Shown in pieces: positions 24,996-37,258 of a stretch of 64,000 bases of DNA. Under the pieces are notes generated by a model. It was given only the letters and a program-made list of their open reading frames with translations, made no database searches and was not told the DNA's origin. This DNA is from Owenia fusiformis (lineage: Eukaryota > Annelida > Polychaeta > Sabellida > Oweniidae): assembly GCA_903813345.2 (NCBI GenBank), contig CAIIXF020000005.1, positions 35,963,375 to 36,027,374 of the forward strand. The letters are read 5' to 3'. The position numbers and the translations under genes were made by a program. Numbering within the stretch: position 1 is the stretch's first letter; every line of letters begins with the position of its first letter.

Positions 24996-27719
24996 GGCAA
25001 CAGGCATCTACCAAAAGGCATCTGATGACAGGTTTAAAAAAATAAACATCTATAAAAACAGATGTAAGATTAGATAAACATCCAATGCAAGACAACCAAT
25101 TTACTTCATAGTTTTTGCAAACATTGGGATCGTTTTTACAAAGATAGAACAATTTCAGAACACAGATCACTAATTACATTTCATTATTTCTTCATTAATA
25201 AGTGAAATGTGACATTCACACCTGTTGCTAAGCTGCATAAAACAGATAACTTTTTATGTAGTAACAGATTCAAGAACACTAATATAAGTCATAGAATTGT
25301 TGCTCATAAACAGACAAATTAGACAATAGTTTGTTTCAATGAATATATTATTCAATGGATTTATAATTGATTTCTACTCACATTGAGTTATGGCAGGAGA
25401 TACTACAGTAATAGCAGGCTATGAGAAAAAAGATTTTAATCCGGGTTTTCACGTTTCATTCAATCTGTAGCACCCCCCCCCCCTCTCCCTCCCCATTCTG
25501 ATACTCATCATAATATATCTTACAAGAGCTAAAAGAGAATTTTTAAGTGTCAATGCATTCTGAATTATGTAACCAACTCAGTAACAGGATTTGATTGGTC
25601 AGTTGATTTCTTGATTCTTAATCAAAACTAGATGACCACATGGGTCAGAGCGATGAGTATCCTGATGGTAGCGATAACCTTAGGGCATTAGTCCAAATTG
25701 AGTGGGATTATGTCATATAATGTTGCAGCCATACAATGTTTGCAGCATTTTTTGATTTGGCCAATTATTAACTTTTTGCATATAAAGCAGAATTATTTCT
25801 TGATACTTTGGCATTGTATTTGCGTACCTCATGTTGAGTAATCCATCAAGATGTGTCATCTTTCATATTAATCTAGAAATCAGCATCTTGTATTTCCAAC
25901 TTATGGCATAAGGTTTTGATGGAAATCATATTAGAGATCGAATAGTGGCATACATTTAACTACATGCTTGTCAAGTACCACAGTGTACAATCAAATTTTA
26001 AGAAAAAATGAAAAACAAAATCTTAGAGAGACATAATTATTTTGGTGAAAAAAATGAAATCAGAAATTGCTCAATTAGATCAATCATGTATAACTATTGG
26101 CATACACTGGCAAAATGGCCAAGTCAATATGCCTTGGATGAGCTTGAGGCATTGAGTTAATATTGTGTTACAAGAATAACTCAAATAGCAGTAGCTGAAC
26201 TAACAAACAGACATAAAATATCTATAAATAATTTCATTTCATAATGCAAAATTGTAAATAAACTCATAACTGAGCAAAAACGACTGACAGGTATTCATTA
26301 TTCAATCCCTGACATTGAAAAATCGAAGTGAAACCTAGAATGCAATCTGACAAACTACTTTTTTCTTTAAAAAATATCGTTATGTGTTGCATATGACAAG
26401 TGGAAAACCAGACATTGTTTTAAACAATACAATAAAAACACGAGGAGCACTTCATGAGATCCAGATAAGTCGATCCTCTGACATGTCATTTTACGCAGGA
26501 AGTGCAGAGACGAGACAGACAAAAAGTAAACACATTATTTAAACAAGACATACATATGTTAAATTAACAGTCTCTGAATCAACACTACAACAACAAATAA
26601 ACTCAAATAATAAATTCTCAGTTTACATTTACAATAGAAATAGCGTAGTATAACTAAATAAAATGATGTGACATGATGCCATTCAATATCACAAAACTCC
26701 CATAAACCATAGGAATTATTTCAAATGGCCGGAGTTAATCGTCAGCTGGAAGCGTCATTAAGGTAAAATAAATTATCAATATTCACTTATCGATACTTAA
26801 ATTTACTTTTTACGACAACTTGGGTCTAAGGTGCTGATAATAAAAATGGATGTTTTATCAATTTAGAGGTATTCAATAGGCCGTTAGCAGGAATGGTTAG
26901 AGCATTCTGACCTCCGTAAGTAATACCAACATCCCTCCCAAAATCCAAGACATCGTTGGTATGTATTTTACGTTGTTAAGCATTAGCTGGCTTGATCCAT
27001 TATAAATGGGAAATTTAAGGAGAAAGTGGATAAGAGAATTGGATCTAAAGAAGGACATCATTTGGGAAAGGATTATTTATTCATCAAAAAACTAGAATCT
27101 TATGTAACATCACATTTCGAGGTGTTGAACATACACATTAATTCAAAGTTATAATACAATATTTTTACTTTTTATGAGAGGCTATAAATTGATATCAAAT
27201 TAAATTTTATCATTTAAGGTAATTTTCACCATTGTAGCCAATGATCCATAAAAATCATAAAACTTGATTAAAAACTTTTGATTCTAGAATTCATTAATGA
27301 TAAATATTAAAATTATTATTGTGTCGTGTCTTTAATTCAAAGATAACTGCTGTTAATGAATTCATCAATAAAGAAAATGAAATTAAGTAGGAAAAAATAA
27401 ATGCAATATTTATTTATCTTTTTTACGGAAAAAAAGATATTTCACGCTTGGTTTCACAGCATACAAGTCTAATTTCATGCTCGTATAACAATCATTTGTT
27501 CAGTTAATTGGCTTACTCTACCTGGGAATATGAAACTTATTGTTTACTCCAAGTTTAGCGCTAAACTGGACAGAATTTTTTACAAAAAAGCAATACCAGA
27601 ACCATTTAACAGTTAACATACTAAATGATCCAAAAATTAGCAAATTACATTTATTGTAAGGGCACAGAAGTGGAATTAATAAACATTGTGAAATTTGTTG
27701 CAAGGGATGTGAAAGAAGC
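24996..27719. other. Non-coding stretch
   Basis: Includes an 11-C run near 25473 and a lone TTTCTACTCACATTGAGTTA near 25371 that resembles the terminus of the 24.5-kb element. Nothing else supported. Confidence 0.5.
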
Positions 27720-28000
27720 GTGCGGTTACCTGAAGATGACAGACTTAAAATTACAAAGTCGATCTGGCGAGTAATCAATGCCCGATTAGAGATATTATTG
27801 CACTCGGCTTCACCCCCTGGAGACGCCATCACGTTTTTTGTAATAAGTGGAAAAACTGCGAAAGTCTTTGAGTTAATAAAAGCAAAACACCACAGTAATA
27901 TTATACACATACAGTATATGTACTCATCTTTGTTCACTCGGCTACTATCGGTCGATGCACGCAGTGACGACCGAAGTGTGCAAAGATGACATGTGCTTCA
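27720..28000. promoter_or_regulatory. CpG-richer island, possible promoter
   Basis: Repeated CpGs (GCGTGCGG, GTCGATCTGGCG, CTCGGC, GAGACGCC, CGGTCGATGCACGCAG, GACGACCG) stand out against long CpG-poor flanks. It overlaps the candidate minus-strand first exon. It could instead be the remnant of a mobile element. Confidence 0.3.
27730..27829 (-). CDS. Candidate first coding exon of an unknown gene
   Basis: ATG at 27829-27827 in good context (GTGATGGCG), 100 nt encoding MASPGGEAECNNISNRALIT then RQIDFVILSLSSS, ending in phase 1 at donor TTCAG|GTAACC. The stretch of about 27720-27980 has many more CpGs than its surroundings, as animal promoters often do. No downstream exon was recognised and no family suggests itself. 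The reading frame on the other strand is also open here, so the strand is uncertain. Confidence 0.33.
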
Positions 28001-29469
28001 AAAAGCTGAAATCAGAGAAACTGAGAATTTGAAAGTCATGAGATTGGGAGAGAATGACTCACGTTGACACGATGAGAACATTAGTCGGGTGACTTAAACA
28101 ATTAACTGTTAGTTGAAGTGTGTATCGAACAGGTAATAGAATTAATATTCTCTAATCAGGATCTCTTGCAGGATTCCTAGCAGCCAACCTGCGCAATTTC
28201 TTCCTCCAACGCAGCTCTCTTTAAAATTTAATGAAGTCTTAGTTCATTTGATTAGTAACTATGAGTGTGACTTATCCTGACAATTTACTTTGAAACGCTG
28301 TATCTTTTACTAACTAACCTGTTGGCTTTTTAAATATCACAATACATAAAAGTACATATAGATCAAGAAATACAAGGCAGAAATACTAATAATAATTCAG
28401 CGCTCTAAAAAATTATTGTCGGGGAAAATTCATGACATAACATTAAGCATTATATTCACATATTCTGTTTACTGTTAATCATCGTCCAATAATAAGAATA
28501 TTTGATATCTCACAATATCTTGATATGTCTCATATATTATTAATTCTGTATGCAGGCAACATCTATAAACAGATTTGCTTTGTCATGCTTTTTCATGTAA
28601 AAGTGAGAGGAATAACGAGGGAATGAAAACATCTAGAGAGATATAGGTAAATCAGAAATATTGGAGAACTGATTGATGTTATTTGGAAAAACATCTGAAA
28701 ACGTAAAAAACAAATATGTGGATATACAATCAAAATATGATTAGGCTTGTGCTTGAAGAAATGACAATTACAGAGACGGAATCAATGCAATGAAAACAGA
28801 CTGAGAAATCTAGTTAATAAACGCAAATTGATGTAACTGCTTGTGTTTGACGGGTACTTTGGAACAATGCAGATTATCGATAGTCGTTCTAAAGATTCAG
28901 TACTCATGCTAAAGGGATTATCTTTGATCAGAGCGTTAGGATAATTCCGATAAGCAGTTTAGTCACAATCCAAATCAGATTCTGTCAAACAACAGAGCCT
29001 ACTGGCTAAATGATCAGTCGATGGTTCGCAGAATATGGAAAGTGCCGCTATAGTGAACAACGGGTAAATGTCACTAAGGCAATCATCTAGCCGTTATAAG
29101 ACACGAGGGACAAGGATATAACTCTTAAAGTCTGGTTCGAACTTCGAATAAAACATACCATATGGCTGATGTGTTCTGAAATGCAAATTAGATTGTAGGA
29201 AACTATCAAAAGAATATATTTAACTGCAACGTAGGAGGTACATATTCAAGATTCATATAAAAGCTAGAAAATAAGAACGTTTTTTTAGATTTTATGAAGA
29301 TTGTATTGAATCAATGATGTCAATCTGACATTTGAAACTAGAGTCGCACAGTGTTAGGTTGGTGTGGTAAATTATGGATCCAGGTCAGGAAGTTCTACTA
29401 AAACAAATAATGAAAATGGATAGTAATATGTTAAATGATTACGCTTTATCTGATTATTGTAAAAATGAG

Positions 29470-29540
29470 ATTGAAAATTGTAATATCAGATGATATATCT
29501 GTTAGAAATTTGTAATATCAGATGATATATCTGTTTGAAG
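29470..29540 (+). repeat. About 34-bp tandem duplication
   Basis: TTGTAATATCAGATGATATA followed by TCTGTT occurs twice; it contains the palindrome ATATCAGATGATAT. Confidence 0.75.
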
Positions 29541-30054
29541 AACTATTGCGAACAGGTGTCATAATTGGTAAGTCAAGTAAGAAATCTTCAAAGTTAAAAA
29601 ACAATTTATGTTTTAATTAAGTTTCTAACATTTTAGTTTATAGGATAAAATAATTTGATTGATTAGAGGGTATTAATTTGATATCATAATATACTTTAAT
29701 TAAAGGTCAGGTATGTTTTGATATAATGAGATATGAATATGAAAAACAAATGTCAACCATCATTAATATCAAACGGCATTTTGAATCTTAATCATTATAA
29801 AAATTAAACAGGTTACTTTGAATTCTGTAGATCATAGACTGTGATATATTATTAATATTAACTTTTCCAATTATGCTATTGATTTAACATTTGCTTGCAT
29901 GATTTTACGATTGTTCCTCCGTACTTTATAAGATTAACTGCTTGAAAAATTTATGATGATCAAGTTTCAAATATAAATAGCTGTAAAAATAAAGGGATTT
30001 GCAGAGAATAAAATATACAACCAAGAATTTAATATTTAAATATACAGGATTTTA

Positions 30055-30180
30055 CGACATGTTGACATTCAGTCCAAGCAACTCATTTTCTCGAGTTCAT
30101 TGTCAAGGTTGAAAAGTGATTGCCATTGGTTGTCAGGCTGTTGTGAGTTTCCAACAAAATATATACCAGCGCAAAGTGTG
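30055..30180 (+). repeat. Dispersed repeat, copy 2
   Basis: Diverged match to 13190-13310: ATTCAGTCCAAGCAACTCAT, CGAGTTCATTGTCAAGG, GATTGCCATTGGTTGTCAGG. Located 580 bp upstream of the GPCR ATG. Confidence 0.5.
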
Positions 30181-30223
30181 GTTCATTTCCAGAGAGAAAA
30201 TATGAGAAACTACCGAGTGAACA

Positions 30224-30523
30224 TCAACCTATTTCATTAATTCTAATCAATATGTCATGTGTACTTTCAGATGGTATTAAAGCCTGATGTAAGATTAACG
30301 ACAGATAACAGATCACTGACTCCATAGCGTCATGAATACTGGATCTCACAAAGAGCAAATATAAAGATACCGCAAAAGCAAATACTGAAAACCCAGCGAA
30401 GGAAGACCAATCAAACACAAGGGCAGGTAACCGACCTGTGATACAAACGATATAAACGATAACTAAAGCCAGAGAATTGAGATTGATATTCAGATTTGTA
30501 TTGGAGAAAGTGAAATGATACAA
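30224..30523 (-). CDS. Possible small membrane-protein ORF, divergent from the GPCR
   Basis: 99-codon ATG ORF with two clearly hydrophobic stretches (about residues 18-37 and 42-62) and codon use less AT-driven than most random ORFs here. It starts 236 bp upstream of the GPCR ATG in the opposite direction. I recognise no family, see no supporting splice pattern, and an AT-rich random ORF tends to look hydrophobic, so this is only a candidate. Confidence 0.2.
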   Translation of the reverse strand: MYHFTFSNTNLNINLNSLALVIVYIVCITGRLPALVFDWSSFAGFSVFAFAVSLYLLFVRSSIHDAMESVICYLSLILHQALIPSESTHDILIRINEIG

Positions 30524-30759
30524 CTCATTGGCTGAACATACAGAGCAACTTCAAATGCCAAGTAGATTCAGAAAAGACTAATTAAATCGGATTTAGACTT
30601 TGACATTTGAATTTTGTCCGCAGGGATTTACTTACAGACAATATAAAGTGGGACCCTAGATTAGAAATTGGTAAAACCAGGAATAGCAGCTGTTTTGAGC
30701 TTAGCTGACGTAGTTAATACATGCTCATATATAGTATCAATTAGCTGTTATCAACGTCA

Positions 30760-32334
30760 TTGGATATGACAATGAGTAATGGGAGTGAATATGTGGTTTA
30801 TCCCCCAGGGGCTGGAAGTTACTATTTTCACAATACTAGCACCATTCCTCCAAGTCCGATGGAGGTTACGAACGTCACATTGGAAATGACAGGCATATCT
30901 CAACGATATAGCACACCAGCGTTAATCGTTGTATCAATAATTTTAGGAGGTGTAACACTCGGAACTGCCTTTGGAAATATTCTTGTCCTCGTTGCCTTAT
31001 ATAAATTCAAAAACCTGAAAACAGTCTCAAATTATCTCATTGGAAATTTGGCGATCAGTGACTTGTTATTAGCGTTGACAGTTTTACCGATGTCAGCTAC
31101 CAATGACATTTTGGGATATTGGGTGTTTGGACGTGTGCTATGCAGCGTATGGTTGTCAATTGACGTATTTTACTGTACTGCTAGTATATGGAGCCTGTGT
31201 GTAGTGGCGATAGACCGTTACACAGCAACCAATTTTCCAGTTTGGTATCGGGAAAGACGGTCAATCCAACGAGCCCTGTTATACATCACAATGGTATGGA
31301 TTTTTTCAATTGCTATCTCCATAGCACCATTTTTCGGATGGAACAATACTATTGAAGAAAACGTACGTAGGGATGTTTACGGAAAGGAACGGTGCATTCT
31401 ATTCGAGAAAGTTGACTATGTGGTGTATTCTGCCTCAGGATCATTTATCATACCTCTATTCCTAATGATGTTTCTATATTTCCGTATATTTTATGTGATT
31501 CGTAGCCGTGCACGCCAGCTCCGACGTAGTTTAGATAAACACGCCAAAAAAGATAAAGCTGCTAGGGAACTGAGTGGTGGACCGAAAGCTGAACTTCCCC
31601 CGAGCACTCCTCAAAAAGACATGCATCTTCTTAACAAGCATTTGATTCAAATTGACGTGAACTCAACATTTGATGGTGTCAGCACGCAAAGTTATTTCAG
31701 TTCGGATCCTAGTAGCAGCAGTCAAGAGAAAAGTGAGGACAGTACTCACGGGACCAGTCTCAAACGGGACTCAACTGAGAGAACTATATCAGAAAAAACG
31801 GACCCCAATAGTTTAAAAAATGGTATTGACCATGAGAAACAAATGTTGATCCCGGTGATCACGTGTACACCTGCCGAGGAGGACGTTAACTCCAATGAAA
31901 CAGACAATACCAAAGTTGAAGCCTGTACAAATGGAACCCAAGTTCCAACTACGGGCAACAACAACGAGCCTCCAGTTACAACCACTAAAAAAACAAAACC
32001 GAAAATGAACAAACAGGAAGTAGAAAAGACCAAGAAGAAACGTAAACAATTCCGGAGCAACAGTCATCAGAGAAAATTTGATCAAAGAGAGCAGCGTGCT
32101 ACGAAGCGTATGGCAATTATCATGGCCTGCTTTATCTTCTGCTGGCTGCCGTTCTTCACAATGTATCTTACTAATAGTCTCTGTGGGGCTACATGTGTCA
32201 TCAATGCTGACATTGCATCAGTAATTATATGGTTAGGCTATGTTAACTCTACGCTGAATCCAGTTCTATATACCGTCTTTAATGAGGAATTCCGACGTGC
32301 ATTCTATAAGTTGTTATGTACTTCAAGGTCGTAA
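30760..32334 (+). CDS. Biogenic-amine-type class A GPCR, intronless
   Basis: 524 residues, seven helices. TM1 about 54-81 (GN, Asn73), TM2 Asp101 (LAISD), TM3 with Asp135 (position 3.32, the amine-binding acid), DRY at 152-154, TM4 Trp180, ECL2 Cys212 pairing with Cys128, TM5 Ser224 and Ser228 (positions 5.42 and 5.46; 5.43 is Ala) with Pro232, TM6 CWLPFF 461-466, TM7 Trp491, Tyr494 and NPVLY 500-504. These are the ligand-site residues of dopamine/octopamine/adrenergic-type receptors. The third intracellular loop is about 200 residues (247-447), Ser/Thr-rich and then Lys-rich, and the tail is only about 17 residues with Cys520 for palmitoylation; long loop plus short tail is typical of D2-like and alpha2-like Gi-coupled receptors. 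N-glycosylation sites lie in the N-terminus (NGS, NTS, NVT). I cannot say which amine it binds. No introns are apparent, and the start codon is the first in frame. Confidence 0.93.
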   Translation: MDMTMSNGSEYVVYPPGAGSYYFHNTSTIPPSPMEVTNVTLEMTGISQRYSTPALIVVSIILGGVTLGTAFGNILVLVALYKFKNLKTVSNYLIGNLAISDLLLALTVLPMSATNDILGYWVFGRVLCSVWLSIDVFYCTASIWSLCVVAIDRYTATNFPVWYRERRSIQRALLYITMVWIFSIAISIAPFFGWNNTIEENVRRDVYGKERCILFEKVDYVVYSASGSFIIPLFLMMFLYFRIFYVIRSRARQLRRSLDKHAKKDKAARELSGGPKAELPPSTPQKDMHLLNKHLIQIDVNSTFDGVSTQSYFSSDPSSSSQEKSEDSTHGTSLKRDSTERTISEKTDPNSLKNGIDHEKQMLIPVITCTPAEEDVNSNETDNTKVEACTNGTQVPTTGNNNEPPVTTTKKTKPKMNKQEVEKTKKKRKQFRSNSHQRKFDQREQRATKRMAIIMACFIFCWLPFFTMYLTNSLCGATCVINADIASVIIWLGYVNSTLNPVLYTVFNEEFRRAFYKLLCTSRS

Positions 32335-32756
32335 CCATGTATATGTGCATATATTCATCCATAAATTGCCTTGAGTTGATGGTCTCTTCAAGTAAATGAA
32401 AGGGGGGCTCTCCTAACTAAACAGCATCAACGTCAACTCTGACTTGGACAGAAATGCTTAAAAATCGAGTCTACTACATAGCTCAAAATATCACGGTCAA
32501 GAATATAGATGTTGCTTGACTTCTGTGAAATTATTGCAGCTGTGCAGTAGACTAAGCACTCCTAAAAAGAAAAAATTATATAAAAAGCATGAAAAGGAGT
32601 GAGTTGTATATGATAAAGCAGGAAATAGAATAAGACGTACTGCATATAAGTTGTTTCAGTGTTTTATTCTGGAAACAGATTGACCGTGACACGTTTTGTA
32701 GACCAATTAATAATTCTTGGTTATAATCTTGTATAGCTGGAGTGTACAAAGTGTAT

Positions 32757-32928
32757 TAAATGTGCAATGTGATAAATGTGCAATGTATTAAATGTGCAAT
32801 GTATTAAATGTGCAATGTATTAAATGTGCAATGTATTAAATGTGCAATGTATTAAATGTGCAATGTGATAAATGTGCAATGTATTAAATGTGCAATGTAT
32901 TAAATGTGCAATGTATTAAATGTGCAAT
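32757..32928 (+). repeat. 16-bp minisatellite, about 11 copies
   Basis: Unit ATGTGCAATGTATTAA (variant GTGATAA), nearly perfect. It starts about 420 bp after the GPCR stop, probably within its 3'UTR. Confidence 0.93.
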
Positions 32929-33065
32929 TCAGTTTTTAGAAGTATATCATTGCTTCCTTATTGTCTAATTTGTTATTTATTTATCTATTGGGTTATAACA
33001 ATTGATGATTATTTGGTTGATGGTCGCACTTTTAAATAAGAGTTGAATGAAAAAGTGAGCGAGGA

Positions 33066-33160
33066 CATCATCCGAACGCAGGGTTCCAGACATCATCCAC
33101 TACGTTCCTTCCTTCTTCTGGAAGGAGGTACGAGTTCTGGAGGCCTTTGTTCGGAGGATG
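33066..33160. repeat. Imperfect hairpin of about 95 bp
   Basis: CATCATCCGAACGCAGGGTT pairs with the reverse complement around TTTGTTCGGAGGATG; the centre TTCCTTCCTTCTTCTGGAAG closes the stem. Confidence 0.65.
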
Positions 33161-34230
33161 GAGCAAGGACAGAGGCAGGAAAACAATATAAAATTATAGA
33201 GAAAGCGCTTAATTAAAATTAGCATGATCATCAGCGATGTGCATTGAGTCAGTATTTTCCTTTTTTGGTATTAATTGTGATGTTTGATATTGTCTATTCA
33301 TTGTGTATTGAATCAAATAAATTGTACATAAATCAATTGAATTACTGTTAAACAGATGACTTCTACGAATAAAATTAAAAATGCATTTCATAGATTGTTG
33401 TAACAGAAAAAATATCATGAGGATATTTTAGCATCAATTTGAAATATATATTTATATTCTGTTCCTAAAGTGAACTAATGACAGTCTAGGGCACAGTCTC
33501 CATAAAACATGATCAACAGAGGGAGTGGATTTCCTAAAATTGAGGCTTTTTGGAGGGCTGTGCACTATACTGAAATATTTTTTGAAATCAGTACAGTTTG
33601 ATGTTCAACTCCAATGCATCATTTTGTTAAGTATAAATCATACTGATCATTTTATCAGATTTATTTTTGCAAGTGTCCATTATACAGAGCAACCTAAAAT
33701 TAGACATTTCTATATAAGTTTTGGAATTTGAACATTTTGGAATTTTCTCCATAATCAAGAATCCGAAACTGATGTTTTTATGGGGCAGTTCACCATAGTA
33801 GCTATAAAAATGAAAATCAAAAATAGACATAATATTTTATGATTTTTTATAAGGGCACTACATTAAATAAATGTAAAGTAAAAAGTCAATGAACATATTA
33901 AACTTCTGCAATATATCACTGCATTGTGACATTGAAACCAATTAATATGTTGAATTGCATTGTCATAAATCAAAAGTAAATCTGTGTTTTATGTATTATA
34001 AGATTGAAAAACCTCAATCAAACTTGAATAAAAGTGTACAAATGATGCTTATATTTCATAAAACCTGAATTTTGTTCGTATTATTAATTCTATTTATATT
34101 GGTCTTGGACTCAATGGAGTTTTTATGAAGAGACCCCTTGTGAAAGATTTCATTATAATCAAGATGTCTGTGTTAAAATTAGAATTAAACAGGATTATAA
34201 AAAATCAGTTTTTAGATCCTGTTCTCCATT

Positions 34231-34528
34231 TTAACCTCTTGACAACCCAGAGTGATGAGATTTCTCGTCACCTAAGAAATGACCTTGAAACCTAGAGTGA
34301 CGATATAATTTGTCACAAGTTTTTTCACCAAAATTGCTGTAATTTGAACAATTCTAATCCAATTTACACAAAAAATGTTTTAAATTGTGGAGAAATGATT
34401 TCTACCAACTGATTTCCAAAATTGAGCATCATCTGTAATGTATGTACCATAAAATGTTAAAAGCTGAGAAAAATGAAAAAATTCTCTGGTTTCAAATCGA
34501 TTTTAGAGTATGGGAATCAAGAGGTTAA
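34231..34528. mobile_element. TTAA-type MITE (piggyBac-like)
   Basis: TTAA target duplications with inverted ends CCTCTTGA and TCAAGAGG; left subterminal region repeats GAGTGATGAG and GAGTGACGAT. Internal 290 bp is non-coding. Confidence 0.72.
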
Positions 34529-36659
34529 AACCAGGTAAGAAAGTAAAATAAAATAAAAAGACAAATATACACTTTTAAGAGAGAGGTGTACATCATAACA
34601 AAAGAGTTAAGTTTTCTAATCCGTATTGACTAACGAATCATCATCAACCAGGAACATTTGAAACTGACTATCGAGTGACAAGACAGATTAGATTTATCGA
34701 CAAAGAAACTAAGCCATACGAATTAACAATCAGGTTTAATTCAAAACACTATCCATCATCTTTTCTTTGTACAAAGGAGCAAAGTAAATAGAAGTCATAT
34801 TTGTTGAAATTAGTCCTTAGAAGATGATCCGCAATTCAAAGCCAATAGAAGCTTATTCGCTGTTATTCACATACATTTTTCCGGATTCTCTTAAATGTAG
34901 ACGTATCATTTCAGTTTACTCATGAAAATCCTGCTACTCCGTAATCTTCATGATACACAAACGACAGGGGGATTTGTGAGAAACACAGAGGCTTATTAAC
35001 AAGTCAATATTCTTAACTATTTAAAGTAACAATCATTAACTTTAAACTCAAAAATAAAAATATGTAAAATAAAAATAAAATAGACAGTGAAGTTTTTGCT
35101 ATTGGTATAATCCTCTTAGAGAGTGATATCATGATTTGCAATTAAACAAATTGGAAACTCTGATTTACGCCATTTATATATGAATTAGTTTGTTATTATT
35201 CTGATAGGTTTTTCTAGAAAGCCGGATGATCCTGTCGCAGTGATAATTATTTCACTTAGTAGCCAAATGAAACGAGGAATAATCCTGGAATAAGATATAA
35301 ATGGTCACATAATGTTTTAAACAATATGTTTAAATGAGTTTCAAGTTAAATTGAATATGAAAAAATCAGAATGAAATTATTTTTTCACCAGATGCCATCT
35401 TTATGAAATCAAATACATGTTTTTAAACTTAGATGTGGTGCAGAATTAAAAGCATGAACAAAACATACTTTCAACATGTGCATGCTCTAAATATGGTTTT
35501 TAGGGGTTTTGTTTTGTTTTCAGATGTGGCCTTTTGTGCTTTCCCATTATAAAGTAACACAAAATGTCATCTTTAATCGAGATATGACATGGAATAACGG
35601 TGGAATAACCATGACATAAATGAAAAGTTTTAGGATCTAAGATCTCAAAACCATTTTGAGAATGAATCTTATGTATGATGACACAGTCAACAAATCATAC
35701 TATTGACCTCCCCATAAAGTTGCTTATTTTCCTCCAATATAAATCCTGACTGAGATAATAATCTCAACCAGCAATATGTCAACCATTAACTATCGACTGC
35801 TCCTGGGCCATTCAAAACTGACTATTTAAGTTTAAATTATAATCAGACTTATTCCCCCACTCCCCCCGCCCGCTCCCTCTCCCCAGTGAAATTTCACTTT
35901 AAAGCTCCACGTGAATTGAGTAAGGACACTATCTCGTAGGGAGATTCAACAAGGAGTAAAGGAGAAAATAGCCAGTGGGTGAACACCAATGAAAAATGAG
36001 TTGATCACGGTTTGAATAATCATCGGTTTTTATCCATCGCTGATCTTGCTGAGTCTGACGTATTGCTTGATGCGCTTGATGAGGTCATCGGAGGAACATA
36101 TTGATTACTACTTAGACAAGATAATACCACATGCTCCGATAGAATGGGAGCATCCATATAAAATATCATTTTTGAATTGGTCATTATTTTCTTCTACCAT
36201 TAACTGATTAATAATTGAAAACTATTGCAAATCAGAGTAGGTGACAAGTAAAACACTCCTTTAACTCAAATTAATACTAGTAAGGCTAATGATACCCTTT
36301 TCAAAAATTTAATTTGGAGTCTTCGTCTGATTACTTCTAGGCTCTAAAACTGATTAATAATTGAAAACTATTGTAAATCAAAAAATGTTGAAAGTAATGC
36401 ACTCCTGTCATTCACTTTTGAGATTGTGTGTGTGAATGAATGTGTGTTGAGCGTTAACACCTGTTATAGTTTGATTGGCTGACGAAACAACCTTTTTTGG
36501 GGTCGTCAAGTTGGCTGAGCAGCTAAGCCAGGCGGTGTTGCCATAACATCACAGTCGTCAGTTATTTAATTCATAAATAAGTGTAACAAAATTTCAAATT
36601 AATAGGATTCCTATAATCTGAGATTTTGAGGAAAATATTTGGGAGTACAGATTTTGTTT

Positions 36660-37258
36660 AAAGGATTGGTATCGATATGTTGAACTGGATTCAACAATTA
36701 TTGAAAACATTATGTAAAAAACACGGTCCTTTATGTGTCACTGATTGACTACAATCTAATACAAAAATCATTCAAATATATATTTTATGTAACAGTTTTT
36801 GTGAACTTTTTTTTAGTGGAAATGTTTTTTGTCCCTTTATGTAATGGTCACTGATTGACTACAATTTAATACAAAAATTATTTATATATATTTTATATAA
36901 CTGTTTTTGTGAACATTTTTTTAGTGCAATTGTTTTTTGTGCCTATTTACCAATTCTTGAGAATGAAATAAAATATCTTTCCAAATTTTGTTAGAACAGA
37001 ATAGCATATACAACATTTTCTAAGACCTTTCAATATTATAGTTATATAAAGGAAAGTTTGGTTGATTTAACAAAAAGTATTCAAAAAACAAAAAAAAACA
37101 AAAACAGATATAAATTAAAATAAACCTTTTATTTCAATAAAAAGATACTTTTTTTAATGAACCAAACTTTCCTTTGTACAATTACAATATTGAGACAACT
37201 TACTGATTGAAGAGAAACATGTGTTCAATTCAGTTTACCATATCGATACCAATCCTTT
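36660..37258. mobile_element. 599-bp inverted-repeat element
   Basis: Termini AAAGGATTGGTATCGATATG and its reverse complement (about 35 bp similar). Inside, an imperfect tandem pair of about 105 bp (36733-36838, 36839-36945) is followed by a second inverted repeat around 37028-37190 (AAAGGAAAGTTTGGTT paired with AACCAAACTTTCCTTT). No ORF. Confidence 0.65.

Larger units (their letters stand above)
32335..36659. other. GPCR 3' flank and non-coding stretch
   Basis: Holds the 16-bp array, the 95-bp hairpin and the TTAA MITE. No coding exon recognised. Confidence 0.55.

Noticed and set aside
26880-26955. tRNA-like TAGCAGGAATGGTTAGAGCA
   Set aside because: No B box and no cloverleaf could be drawn.
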